Under the pieces are notes generated by a model. The model worked only from the letters and a program-made list of their open reading frames with translations. It ran no database searches and was not told the origin of the DNA. A program made the translations under genes and the position numbers. Positions 39,253 to 48,614 of a DNA stretch of 64,000 nt are shown in pieces. The stretch is from positions 1 through 64,000 of the forward strand of contig NZ_JADLRJ010000012.1 of assembly GCF_015477355.1 (NCBI RefSeq), read 5' to 3'. This stretch comes from Nocardia blacklockiae (lineage in GTDB: Bacteria; Actinomycetota; Actinomycetes; Mycobacteriales; Mycobacteriaceae). The first letter of the stretch is position 1. Each line of letters opens with the position of its first letter.

Positions 39253-39900
39253 TCATGCCCGCGGCCGCCACCGCTCGGCGAATTCGCCGGGTTCCGGTGG
39301 CGGGCCGGGCAATTCGCCGTCGGCGGCCAGCCCGTCGAGCAGCAGGGCGAGCACGCGGCGGCGAAGTTGCCCGGTGCGCTCCGCGTCCGGCAGCGAGATC
39401 GCCGCGCAGGCCTCGAGGATCAACCCGAAATCCGAGGTCGTCACCCCGGGGCGCAGCCGGCCGGACGTCCGGGCGCGGCGCAGGATCTCGTCGTTGAGGA
39501 CCCCGGCGCGCTGTACCTCGGGCACGATCGACTCGTCCGGGGTGAACGTGCCCGCCAGCCGCACGGTCAGCGAATGCACGTCCGCGTCCACCACCCGGCG
39601 CAGGAAATCGACCAGCACCTCCCAGTCGTCGCTCAGTTCCAGGGCCGCGGCCGCCTCCTCGTTGTAGCGGCGCAGACCGTCGTAGCAGAGTGTGCGCAGC
39701 AGCACCTCCTTGCTCGGGTAGCGCCGGTACAGCGCGCTGATCCCGACCCCGGCCCGCTCGGCCACGGCCGCGATCGGCGCACCGGCGTCGGCTAGGAACA
39801 CCGCGCGGGCCGCGTCGAGAATGATGCCGTCGTTGCGGGCGGCCTGGGCCTTGCGGCCGGGCAGCGGTTTACGGGCTGGGGTGTCGGCGGTCTTCGGCAT
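39253..39900 (-). CDS. TetR-family transcriptional regulator
   Basis: A 215-residue regulator with HTH near residues 35-70 (APIAAVAERAGVGISALYRRYPSKEVLL). ATG at 39900 lies 6 nt after -10 TACGCT (39906-39911), a leaderless layout. The dyad AACGGA-ATGA-TCCGTT lies just upstream, so it probably represses itself; the VOC gene downstream and divergent thiD are further possible targets. Confidence 0.88.
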   Translation of the reverse strand: MPKTADTPARKPLPGRKAQAARNDGIILDAARAVFLADAGAPIAAVAERAGVGISALYRRYPSKEVLLRTLCYDGLRRYNEEAAAALELSDDWEVLVDFLRRVVDADVHSLTVRLAGTFTPDESIVPEVQRAGVLNDEILRRARTSGRLRPGVTTSDFGLILEACAAISLPDAERTGQLRRRVLALLLDGLAADGELPGPPPEPGEFAERWRPRA

Positions 39901-39919
39901 GACACCAGCGTAGCACCGA

Positions 39920-39935
39920 AACGGAATGATCCGTT
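39920..39935. promoter_or_regulatory. TetR-type operator dyad
   Basis: Perfect inverted repeat AACGGA-ATGA-TCCGTT between the leaderless TetR gene and divergent thiD. It is placed in the spacer of the TetR promoter and 26 nt upstream of the thiD -10 box. Confidence 0.6.
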
Positions 39936-39974
39936 CTGTTATGGCGCGGACGGCGGAGTCGTAAGGTCTATCTC

Positions 39975-40820
<846 letters not shown>

Positions 40821-40910
40821 CGCGTTCCACCGAACCCGCCTCGACCGCTCCCAGGAAGCTCCCAGGCGGGGCGCAGCCGTGCCGCAGGCTGGTGGCCGAT
40901 CTTCGATGTC

Positions 40911-42194
40911 ATGACCGACACAGCGACGGCCGCTCCGGCGGCGGAATCGGCCGGTGCTCTGGTGACACCGGTACTCGACGTGGTGATTCCCGTCTACAAC
41001 GAGGAGCGCGATCTCGGGACGTGCGTGCGCAGGCTGCACGCCTTCCTGGGCGCCGGGTTCCCGTTCTCGGCACGGATCACCATCGCCGACAACGCATCCA
41101 CCGACAGCACCCTGCAGGTCGCCCAACTGCTGGCGGACGAACTCGACGACGTGCGGGTGGTCCATCTCGAGCGCAAGGGCCGCGGCCGCGCGCTGCGCAC
41201 GGTGTGGGAGGCCTCCGACGCACAGGTCGTCGCCTACATGGACGTGGACCTGTCGACCGACCTCAACGCCCTGCTGCCGCTGGTCGCGCCGCTGGTCTCC
41301 GGCCACTCCGACCTGGCCATCGGCACCCGGCTGGCGAAGTCGTCGCGGGTGGTGCGCGGTCCGAAGCGGGAATTCATCTCGCGCTGCTACAACCTGATCC
41401 TGCGAGCCTCGCTGCAGGCGCGATTCTCCGACGCCCAGTGCGGTTTCAAGGCGATGCGCACCGATGTCGCGCGCCGGGTGCTGCCGCTGGTGCAGGACGG
41501 CGAATGGTTCTTCGACACCGAGCTGCTGGTGATCGCCGAGCGCGCCGGGCTGCGCATCCACGAGGTGCCGGTCGACTGGATCGACGACCCGGACAGCCGC
41601 GTCGACATCGTCGACACCGCCCGCAAGGACCTGCTGGGCGTGTGGCGGGTGGGCCGGGGGCTGGCCACCGGCGCGCTGCCGATCAACGAGCTGCGCGCGG
41701 CGATCGGCCGCGAGCCGCTGGTGGACGGGGTTCCGCTGGGCATGGTGGGCCAGCTGGTGCGCTTCGGCATCATCGGCGTGGCGTCGACGCTCGCCTACAT
41801 GCTGCTGTACGTGGTGCTGCAACCGTTCGCGGGCCCGCAGGCGGCGAACTTCCTGGCACTGCTGCTCACCGCGATCGCCAACACCGCCGCCAACCGCGCC
41901 TTCACGTTCGGGGTGCGGAGCTCGACTTCGGTTGTGTCCCACCACTTCCAGGGGCTGCTCATCTTCGGCTTCGCCTGGTTGCTGACCAGTGGTTCGCTGT
42001 ACTCGCTGCACCGGTGGGCGCCGGACGCGCCGGTGCACCTGGAGCTGTTCGTGCTCGTGGTGGCCAACGCGGTGGCGACGCTGACCCGATTCGTGGCGCT
42101 GCGCTGGGTGTTTCGCGACGCGGTGACCGGCTCGCGCGCCGAGGAGGCGGCGGAGCGGCTGGTGTCGCCGGCGGAGACGACCGCCTTGCGCTGA
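40911..42194 (+). CDS. GT2 glycosyltransferase fused to a GtrA membrane domain
   Basis: A 427-residue protein. The N-terminal 260 residues are a dolichol-phosphate-sugar-synthase-like GT-A domain (VVIPVYNEERDLGT, ADNASTD, YMDVDLSTD as the DXD motif, WFFDTELLVIAERAG). The C-terminal part (about 280-405) is a GtrA domain of four helices (QLVRFGIIGVASTLAYMLLY). Together they likely load a sugar on polyprenyl phosphate and move it across the membrane for arabinogalactan, lipoarabinomannan or protein glycosylation. The sugar is unknown. Confidence 0.9.
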   Translation: MTDTATAAPAAESAGALVTPVLDVVIPVYNEERDLGTCVRRLHAFLGAGFPFSARITIADNASTDSTLQVAQLLADELDDVRVVHLERKGRGRALRTVWEASDAQVVAYMDVDLSTDLNALLPLVAPLVSGHSDLAIGTRLAKSSRVVRGPKREFISRCYNLILRASLQARFSDAQCGFKAMRTDVARRVLPLVQDGEWFFDTELLVIAERAGLRIHEVPVDWIDDPDSRVDIVDTARKDLLGVWRVGRGLATGALPINELRAAIGREPLVDGVPLGMVGQLVRFGIIGVASTLAYMLLYVVLQPFAGPQAANFLALLLTAIANTAANRAFTFGVRSSTSVVSHHFQGLLIFGFAWLLTSGSLYSLHRWAPDAPVHLELFVLVVANAVATLTRFVALRWVFRDAVTGSRAEEAAERLVSPAETTALR

Positions 42195-42218
42195 CATCGC
42201 GCCGTCGAAGCATATGAA

Positions 42219-42246
42219 GAAAGGCCGTGCGTGCGCACGGCCTTTC
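42219..42246. terminator. Bidirectional terminator, GT2-GtrA gene / tRNA-Glu
   Basis: A perfect 13-bp stem GAAAGGCCGTGCG / CGCACGGCCTTTC with a two-base loop stands between the plus-strand gene end and the 3' end of the minus-strand tRNA. Confidence 0.85.
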
Positions 42247-42250
42247 GCTG

Positions 42251-42323
42251 TAGCCCCGACGGGATTTGAACCCGCGCTACCGCCTTGAGAGGGCGGCGTC
42301 CTAGGCCGCTAGACGACGGGGCC
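42251..42323 (-). tRNA. tRNA-Glu (anticodon CTC)
   Basis: A 73-nt cloverleaf: acceptor GGCCCCG / CGGGGCT (one G-U end pair), anticodon stem CCGCC / GGCGG with loop CTCTCAA (anticodon CTC), and T arm GCGGGTTCAAATCCCGT. The CCA end is not encoded. Confidence 0.96.
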
Positions 42324-42406
42324 AGGACTCGATCACCGCGACCGATCCGCACGCCTCCCCTCGAGGAGGCTCGGCCAGCTTAACGGCCGCGCGCCCGCGA
42401 ACCAAA

Positions 42407-43015
42407 TCAGGAACCGAGCGCCGCGTGCAGGGTGGCCGACCACTGCTGGACGATCTCCTTGCGCCGGGCCGAGTCGTCGGTGAGCACATCGGCCAGACCC
42501 AGGCCCCGCGCCAGGTCCAAGGTGGCCTGTACCAAGTGGTGGGCGACGGGATCGGAGTCGTCCACGCCCAGCGCCTCGACCGCCATGCGGTGCGAGACCC
42601 GGCCGAAGCGGGCCTCCAGCGGCACGATCCGCTCCCGCAGCGCGGGGTCGGCGGCGGCGTGCGTCCACACCTGGAGCGCGGCCTTGAACAGTGGGCTGGT
42701 GTAGGACTCCACCAGCCCGCTGACCACCGCCTGGGTCCGTCCGACCCCCGCGCCGACGTCCGCGACGGCCAGCGCCTCGGCCTTGGCCTGCGCCATCCGG
42801 GTGTCGAACATGTACTCCAGCGCGGCGGTGATCAAATCCTCCCGCGTCGGGAAGTGATGCTGGGCCGCGCCGCGCGACACACCCGCCCGCTCGGCGACCA
42901 CGGCCACGGTCGCCGCCGCCCAGCCCCGCTCGGCCAGGCAGTCGATGGTCGCCTCGAGCAGCCGCTGCCGGGTGGCCCGGCTGCGGTCCTGCTTGGGTTC
43001 GTGGGGTGTCGCCAT
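42407..43015 (-). CDS. TetR-family regulator of the acyl-CoA operon
   Basis: A 202-residue regulator with HTH AAATVAVVAERAGVSRGAAQHHFPTREDLI (about 34-63). It is the last gene of the seven-gene operon, starting 6 bp past the hydratase stop, so it is made with the enzymes and probably represses the operon until its acyl-CoA ligand appears. A possible operator (51571-51586) lies near the first gene. Confidence 0.9.
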   Translation of the reverse strand: MATPHEPKQDRSRATRQRLLEATIDCLAERGWAAATVAVVAERAGVSRGAAQHHFPTREDLITAALEYMFDTRMAQAKAEALAVADVGAGVGRTQAVVSGLVESYTSPLFKAALQVWTHAAADPALRERIVPLEARFGRVSHRMAVEALGVDDSDPVAHHLVQATLDLARGLGLADVLTDDSARRKEIVQQWSATLHAALGS

Positions 43016-43021
43016 GATCAC

Positions 43022-43813
43022 CTATTCTGCCCAGCTGGGCGCGCGGCGCTGGAAGAAGGCCGTCATCCCCTCGACCACCTCGGGGGTGCCGAAGTAGCTC
43101 GCCGACCGTTTCGCCAGCTCCTCGGCGCCGCGGTCGAATTCGGCCAGCAGCGCGGCATTGACCAGCCGCTTGCTCTCGGCCAGCCCCTGCGGCGAACCCT
43201 GGCACAGGGCCGCACGCAGGCGCGCCGTCTCCGCCGCCGGGTCGTCGGCGGCGAGGGTGATCAGCCCGGTCCGCTCCGCCTCGGCCGCGTCGAACTTCTC
43301 GCCGGTCTGGAAGTACCGCGCCGCCGAGCGGTTGGTCATGCGCGGCAGCAGTGTGAGCGAGATCATGAACGGCGCCAGGCCGATTCGCGCCTCGGTGAGC
43401 GCGAAACTGCTGTCGCGCCCGGCCACCACGATGTCGCAGGCGGCGAGGATGCCCATGCCGCCGGCCCGGACGTTGCCGTCGACCCGGCACAGCACGGGTT
43501 TGGGCAGTTCCAGGATCGTGCGCAGGACATCGATCATCCAGCCCGTCCGGATGTCCGCGGCCGCGGCGGGATCGGCGTCCAGCGCCTCCTTGAGATCCGC
43601 TCCGGCACAGAAGGTATTGCCGGAGTGGGTGAGTTCGACCCCGCGCACTCGGTCGTCGTCCCGAGCCTGCCGCAACGCGGCCAGCAGTTCCCGCACCAGC
43701 CGCGAGGACAGCGCGTTGCGGTTGTGCGGGGAATCGAGGGTGACGACGGCGAACCTGTCCTCGTCCACCTCGTAGCGCACGAAAGGGGCGTCGGTGTCCG
43801 GTGTGTCGCTCAT
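43022..43813 (-). CDS. Enoyl-CoA hydratase/isomerase family protein
   Basis: A 263-residue crotonase-fold protein. The oxyanion-hole segments are NTFCAGADLKE and GNVRAGGMGILAACDIV. Given the neighbouring biotin carboxylase, it likely hydrates a 3-methylglutaconyl-CoA or isohexenylglutaconyl-CoA type product (LiuC/AtuE role); this is inference from context. GAGGAG precedes the ATG; 8 bp separate it from the upstream dehydrogenase. Confidence 0.88.
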   Translation of the reverse strand: MSDTPDTDAPFVRYEVDEDRFAVVTLDSPHNRNALSSRLVRELLAALRQARDDDRVRGVELTHSGNTFCAGADLKEALDADPAAAADIRTGWMIDVLRTILELPKPVLCRVDGNVRAGGMGILAACDIVVAGRDSSFALTEARIGLAPFMISLTLLPRMTNRSAARYFQTGEKFDAAEAERTGLITLAADDPAAETARLRAALCQGSPQGLAESKRLVNAALLAEFDRGAEELAKRSASYFGTPEVVEGMTAFFQRRAPSWAE

Positions 43814-43821
43814 GGCGCTCC

Positions 43822-44982
43822 TCAGTACGACTTCGGCAGGCCCAGCGAGTGCTGGGCGACGAAGTTGAGCACCATCTCCCGGCTCACCGGCGCCACCCGC
43901 CCGATGCGGGCGGCGGCCAGCATGCCCGCCAGGCCCACGTCCCGGGTCAGGCCCGAGCCGCCGTGCGTCTGGATCGCCTGGTCCAGGGCCTTGATACTGG
44001 CCTCTGCCCCAGCGTATTTCGCCATGTTCGCGGCCTCGGCGGCGCCGAAGTCGTCGCCCGAGTCGTAGAGCACGGCGGCCTTCTGCATCATCAGCTTCGC
44101 CAGCTCGAGCTCGATCTTCACCTGTGCCAGCGGATGCGAGATCCCTTGGTGCGCACCGATGGGCGTCTTCCACACCTGGCGCTCGCGCGCGTACTCGACC
44201 GCCCGGTCGATGGCGTAGCGGCCCATGCCGACCGCCATCGCCGCACCCATGATCCGCTCGGGGTTCAGTCCCGCGAACAGCTGCGCCAGCGCCGCGTCCT
44301 CCTGGCCGACCAGCGCCTCGGCGGGCAGCCGCACGTCGTCGAGGAACAGCGTGAACTGGCTGTCGGGCTCGATGATGTCCATCTCCTGCCGGGTCTTCTC
44401 GAAACCCGGCGCGTCGGTGGGCACGATGAACAGGGCCGGCTTGAGCTTGCCGGTCTTGGCGTCCTCGGTGCGCGACACGATCAGCACCGCCTCGGCCTGG
44501 TCCACACCGGAGATGAAGATCTTGCGCCCGTTGAGGATCCAGTCGCCGCCGTCGCGGCGCGCGGTAGTGGTGATGTGGTGGGAGTTGGAGCCCGCGTCGG
44601 GTTCGGTGATGCCGAAGACCATCTTCGCCGAGCCGTCGGCCAGCCGCGGCAGCCAGTGCCGCTTCTGCTCATCGGTGCCGTATTTGGTGATGATGGTGCC
44701 GCAGATGGCCGGGGAGACCACCATCAGCAGCAGCCCGGCGCCCTGCGCGGACAGCTCCTCCATCACCAGCGCCAGCTCGTAGATGCCCGCGCCGCCCCCG
44801 CCGTACTCCTCGGGCAGGTTCACCCCGAGGAAACCCAATCCGCCTGCCTCGTCCCACAATTCGCGCAACGGTTCGTTGGCGCGCGCCTTGGCCGAGACGT
44901 AGTCGCGGAAATTGTATTTGGCGGCGAGCTGCGCGACGGCGGCCCGCAGCTGCTTCTGCTCGTCGGTTTCGATGAAGCTCAT
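43822..44982 (-). CDS. Acyl-CoA dehydrogenase
   Basis: A 386-residue flavoenzyme with the FAD/substrate block FGITEPDAGSNSHHITTTA and the C-terminal QTHGGSGLTRDVGLAGM. The catalytic Glu position cannot be fixed without alignment. Likely oxidises one of the CoA thioesters of the pathway. Starts 3 bp after the carboxylase alpha stop. It is clearly different from the other dehydrogenase of the operon (48611-49759), so the two probably act at separate steps. Confidence 0.9.
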   Translation of the reverse strand: MSFIETDEQKQLRAAVAQLAAKYNFRDYVSAKARANEPLRELWDEAGGLGFLGVNLPEEYGGGGAGIYELALVMEELSAQGAGLLLMVVSPAICGTIITKYGTDEQKRHWLPRLADGSAKMVFGITEPDAGSNSHHITTTARRDGGDWILNGRKIFISGVDQAEAVLIVSRTEDAKTGKLKPALFIVPTDAPGFEKTRQEMDIIEPDSQFTLFLDDVRLPAEALVGQEDAALAQLFAGLNPERIMGAAMAVGMGRYAIDRAVEYARERQVWKTPIGAHQGISHPLAQVKIELELAKLMMQKAAVLYDSGDDFGAAEAANMAKYAGAEASIKALDQAIQTHGGSGLTRDVGLAGMLAAARIGRVAPVSREMVLNFVAQHSLGLPKSY

Positions 44983-44985
44983 GGC

Positions 44986-47004
44986 CTACTCCTGGGTCTC
45001 GGTGGTCTCTTCGGGGTGCACGACGGCCAGCACCGCGCCGACGTCGACCTGTTGTCCCGCGGTCACGTTCAGTTCGGCCAGCACGCCGGTCGCGGGGGCG
45101 GCGATGGTGTGTTCCATCTTCATCGCCTCCAGCCACAGGATCGGCTGGCCCTGTTCGACCCGGCTGCCGACCTCCGCACCCAACCGGATGACCGCGCCCG
45201 GCATCGGCGCCAGCAGCGAGCCCTCGGCGATGTGTTCGGCCGGATCCTCGAAGCGCGGCAGCCGCCGCACGGTCACCGGGCCCAGCGGGGAGTCGACGCA
45301 GACCAGCGCTCCGTACCGGGACACCTCGAAATGCCTGCGCACGGGCCGCGATTCGGCACCGCCCGCCGGACCCGGCACCAGCAGATCCACCGAATGCGGT
45401 GTGGCGTCGAGCAATCGGAGCCCGTCGAAGCCGTCGACCTCGAGTCCGGCGCGGGAGAGCCGGTACCGCACCTGGTGCGTACCGCTGGTGCGGCTCTCGT
45501 ACGACTTGGACTGTGGTTGCGACGGCAGATTGCGCCAGCCGGGGGGCAGCCCGCCGCCGACCCGCGCGGCGGCCCGGTTGGCCGCCGCGTCGGCGAGCGC
45601 CGCCGCCACGATCGACACCTGCTCGTCGCGTTCGGAAGTCAATGGCGCGGAGAGGTTTTCGAGACCGTGCGTGGCGAAGAACGCCGTATCGGTGTCCCCG
45701 GCGAGGAACGCCGGGTGCCGCAGCACCCGCACCAGCAGATCGCGGTTGGTGACCAGGCCGTGGATCCGCGCCCGCTGCAAGGCCGCCGCCAGCAGGTGGG
45801 CGGCCTCCTCGCGGGTGTCGGCGTAGGAGATCACCTTGGCCAGCATCGGGTCGTAGTGCACGCCGACCACCGACCCGTCGACGACGCCGGAATCCAGCCG
45901 CACACCGGGCTCACGCAGCACGGCGAATTCACTCACCGACGCCGGACCGCCGAGGTCGAGCCGGTGCACGGTCCCGCTCTGCGGCTGCCAGTCCTGCGCG
46001 GGATCCTCGGCGTACAAACGCACTTCGATGGAGTGCCCCCGCATCGGCGGCGGCGCGGCGGGCAGCCGGCGGCCCTGCGCGACCTGCACCTGCAACCGGA
46101 CCAGATCCAGCCCCGTGGTGTTCTCGGTGACCGGGTGCTCCACCTGGAGGCGGGTGTTCATCTCCAGGAAGAAGAACTCGCCCGCCTCGTCGGCGAGGAA
46201 TTCCACGGTGCCCGCGCCCGCGTAGCCGATGGCCTCGGTGGCCAGCCGCGCCGCGTGGAAGAGCCGGTCGCGCATGCCGTCCACGCGCTCCACGAGCGGC
46301 GACGGAGCTTCCTCGACCACCTTCTGATGGCGGCGCTGAATCGAGCACTCCCGCTCGCCGACGGCCCACACCGTGCCGTGGGTGTCGGCCATCACCTGCA
46401 CCTCGATATGCCGGCCGGTCTCGAGGTACCGCTCGCAGAACACCGTCGGGTCGCCGAAGGCCGACTCCGCCTCGCGCCGTGCGGCTTCCAGCTGCGCCGG
46501 CAGTTCGTCCAGCGCGCGCACCACCCGCATGCCGCGGCCGCCGCCCCCGGCGGAGGCCTTGATCAGCACCGGCAGCACGTCCTGGGTGACCTCGGCCGGA
46601 TCCAGTTCCGCCAGCACCGGCACCCCGGCGGCGTCCATCATCTTCTTGGACTCCACCTTCGAGCCCATCTGCTCGATGGCGGCGACCGGCGGCCCGATCC
46701 AGACCAACCCGGCCGCGAGCACGGCGCGCGCGAAATCGGCGTTCTCGGAAAGGAATCCGTAGCCGGGGTGGACGGCGTCCGCACCGGCGGTGCGGGCGGC
46801 CTCGATGATCAGGTCACCGCGCAGGTACGTCTCGCCGGGGGCGTTGCCGGGCAGGCGGATCGCCGCGTCGGCGTCCAGCACGTGCGGAGACCGCGCGTCG
46901 GCGTCGGAGTACACCGCGACGGTGCCGATGCCCATGCGGCGGCAGGTGGCGAACACCCGCCGCGCGATCTCGCCGCGGTTGGCCACCAGGACTGTCGTGA
47001 TCAC
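44986..47004 (-). CDS. Acyl-CoA carboxylase alpha subunit (biotin carboxylase + BCCP)
   Basis: A 672-residue protein with biotin carboxylase domains (VLVANRGEIARRVFATCRRMG, ATP-grasp loop KASAGGGGRGMRVV, FLEMNTRLQVEHPVTE) and a C-terminal biotinyl domain whose Lys in EAMKMEH carries biotin. It charges biotin with CO2 for the beta subunit. Size and layout fit methylcrotonyl-CoA or geranyl-CoA carboxylase. The GTG start at 47004 follows the beta-subunit gene by 11 bp. Confidence 0.93.
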   Translation of the reverse strand: MITTVLVANRGEIARRVFATCRRMGIGTVAVYSDADARSPHVLDADAAIRLPGNAPGETYLRGDLIIEAARTAGADAVHPGYGFLSENADFARAVLAAGLVWIGPPVAAIEQMGSKVESKKMMDAAGVPVLAELDPAEVTQDVLPVLIKASAGGGGRGMRVVRALDELPAQLEAARREAESAFGDPTVFCERYLETGRHIEVQVMADTHGTVWAVGERECSIQRRHQKVVEEAPSPLVERVDGMRDRLFHAARLATEAIGYAGAGTVEFLADEAGEFFFLEMNTRLQVEHPVTENTTGLDLVRLQVQVAQGRRLPAAPPPMRGHSIEVRLYAEDPAQDWQPQSGTVHRLDLGGPASVSEFAVLREPGVRLDSGVVDGSVVGVHYDPMLAKVISYADTREEAAHLLAAALQRARIHGLVTNRDLLVRVLRHPAFLAGDTDTAFFATHGLENLSAPLTSERDEQVSIVAAALADAAANRAAARVGGGLPPGWRNLPSQPQSKSYESRTSGTHQVRYRLSRAGLEVDGFDGLRLLDATPHSVDLLVPGPAGGAESRPVRRHFEVSRYGALVCVDSPLGPVTVRRLPRFEDPAEHIAEGSLLAPMPGAVIRLGAEVGSRVEQGQPILWLEAMKMEHTIAAPATGVLAELNVTAGQQVDVGAVLAVVHPEETTETQE

Positions 47005-47015
47005 TGACTCGGCCC

Positions 47016-48614
47016 TCACATTCGGAAGACGCCGAAGCCCTCGGCGCCCTTGATCGGGGCATTGTGGATGGCCGACAACGCCATTCCCAACACCGTGCGG
47101 GTATCGCGGGGGTCGATGACGCCGTCGTCGTAGAGCCGGCCCGACATGAACATCGGCAGCGACTCGGCCTCGATCTGCGCCTCGATCATCGCGCGCATCC
47201 CGGCGTCGGCCTGCTCGTCGAACGGCTGCCCTTTGGCCTCGGCGGACGCCCGGCCGACGATGGAGATCACCCCGGCCAGCTGCGCCCCGCCCATCACCGC
47301 GGATTTCGCACTGGGCCAGGCGAAGACGAAGCGGGGATCGTAGGCGCGCCCGCACATGCCGTAGTGCCCCGCGCCGTAGGAGGCGCCCATCAGCACCGAG
47401 ATGTGCGGCACCTTCGAATTCGAGACGGCGTTGATCATCATCGCGCCGTGCTTGATGATGCCCTTCTGCTCGTATTCCTTGCCGACCATGTAGCCGGTCG
47501 TGTTGTGCAGGAACAGCAGTGGCGTATTCGACTGGTTGGCGAGCTGGATGAACTGCGCGGCCTTCTGCGCCTCCTCGGAGAACAGCACGCCGCGCGCGTT
47601 GGCGAGGATGCCGACCGGATAGCCGTGCAGCTCGGCCCATCCCGTGACCAGACTGGAACCGTAGAGCGGCTTGAACTCGTCGAAATCGGAGCCGTCGACG
47701 ACGCGGGCGATCACCTCGCGCGGATCGAACGGGATCTTCAGGTCCGCCGGGACGATGCCGAGCAGTTCCTCCGGGTCGTACAGCGGCTCGATGACCTCGG
47801 CGCGCGGCGCGGGGCCCTGCTTCCGCCAGTTCAGCCGCCGCACGATGGACCGGCCGAGCCGGATGGCGTCCTGCTCGTCCACGGCCAGGTAGTCCGCCAG
47901 ACCCGAGACGCGCGCGTGCATTTCCGCGCCGCCGAGCGACTCGTCGTCGGACTCCTCACCGGTGGCCATCTTGACCAGCGGCGGTCCGCCGAGGAAGACC
48001 TTGGACCGCTCCTTGATCATCACCGTGTAGTCGGACATGCCGGGGATGTAGGCGCCACCGGCGGTCGAGTTGCCGAAAACCAGTGCGATGGTGGGGATTC
48101 CGGCCGCCGACGCCCGGGTGAGGTCGCGGAACATCCGCCCGCCCGGGACGAAGACCTCCTTCTGGGTGGGCAGGTCCGCGCCGCCGGATTCGACCAGCCC
48201 GATCACCGGCAGCCGGTTCTGCATGACGATGTCGTTCATGCGCAGGTTCTTGCGCAGCGTCCACGGATTCGAGGTGCCGCCGCGCACCGTGGGATCCGGT
48301 GCCACGATCATGCATTCGACGCCCTCGACGATGCCGATCCCGGCGATCACGCTCGCGCCGACGTGAAAGTCGCTGCCCCAGGCCGCGAGTGGGCACAGCT
48401 CGAGGAACGGCGAGTCCTCGTCGACGAGCAGTTCGATGCGTTCGCGCGCGGTCAGCTTGCCGCGCTTGCGATGCCGGGCCAGCTTGTCCGGCCCGCCGCC
48501 GGCGATCGCCTTCGCGAACTCGCCCTCGATCTCGGTGAGTTTGGCCCGCATGGCCTCGGCCGCGGCGCGGTACTCCGCCGACCCGGCGTCGACGGCCGTG
48601 CGCAGAACAGTCAT
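47016..48614 (-). CDS. Acyl-CoA carboxylase beta subunit (carboxyltransferase)
   Basis: A 532-residue carboxyltransferase: GKLTARERIELLVDEDSPF and GVECMIVAPDPTVRGG in the N-terminal half, GFMVGKEYEQ-type stretch TTGYMVGKEYEQKG and GASYGAGHYGMCGRAYDPRF in the C-terminal half. The latter is typical of the methylcrotonyl-/geranyl-CoA branch rather than propionyl-CoA carboxylase. It partners the alpha subunit encoded next. Its start overlaps the dehydrogenase stop (ATGA). Confidence 0.93.
   Translation of the reverse strand: MTVLRTAVDAGSAEYRAAAEAMRAKLTEIEGEFAKAIAGGGPDKLARHRKRGKLTARERIELLVDEDSPFLELCPLAAWGSDFHVGASVIAGIGIVEGVECMIVAPDPTVRGGTSNPWTLRKNLRMNDIVMQNRLPVIGLVESGGADLPTQKEVFVPGGRMFRDLTRASAAGIPTIALVFGNSTAGGAYIPGMSDYTVMIKERSKVFLGGPPLVKMATGEESDDESLGGAEMHARVSGLADYLAVDEQDAIRLGRSIVRRLNWRKQGPAPRAEVIEPLYDPEELLGIVPADLKIPFDPREVIARVVDGSDFDEFKPLYGSSLVTGWAELHGYPVGILANARGVLFSEEAQKAAQFIQLANQSNTPLLFLHNTTGYMVGKEYEQKGIIKHGAMMINAVSNSKVPHISVLMGASYGAGHYGMCGRAYDPRFVFAWPSAKSAVMGGAQLAGVISIVGRASAEAKGQPFDEQADAGMRAMIEAQIEAESLPMFMSGRLYDDGVIDPRDTRTVLGMALSAIHNAPIKGAEGFGVFRM

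Noticed and set aside
43801-47007. 1068-codon plus-strand frame opposite the carboxylase operon
   Set aside because: No recognisable domain, biased composition, antisense to three well-supported genes.
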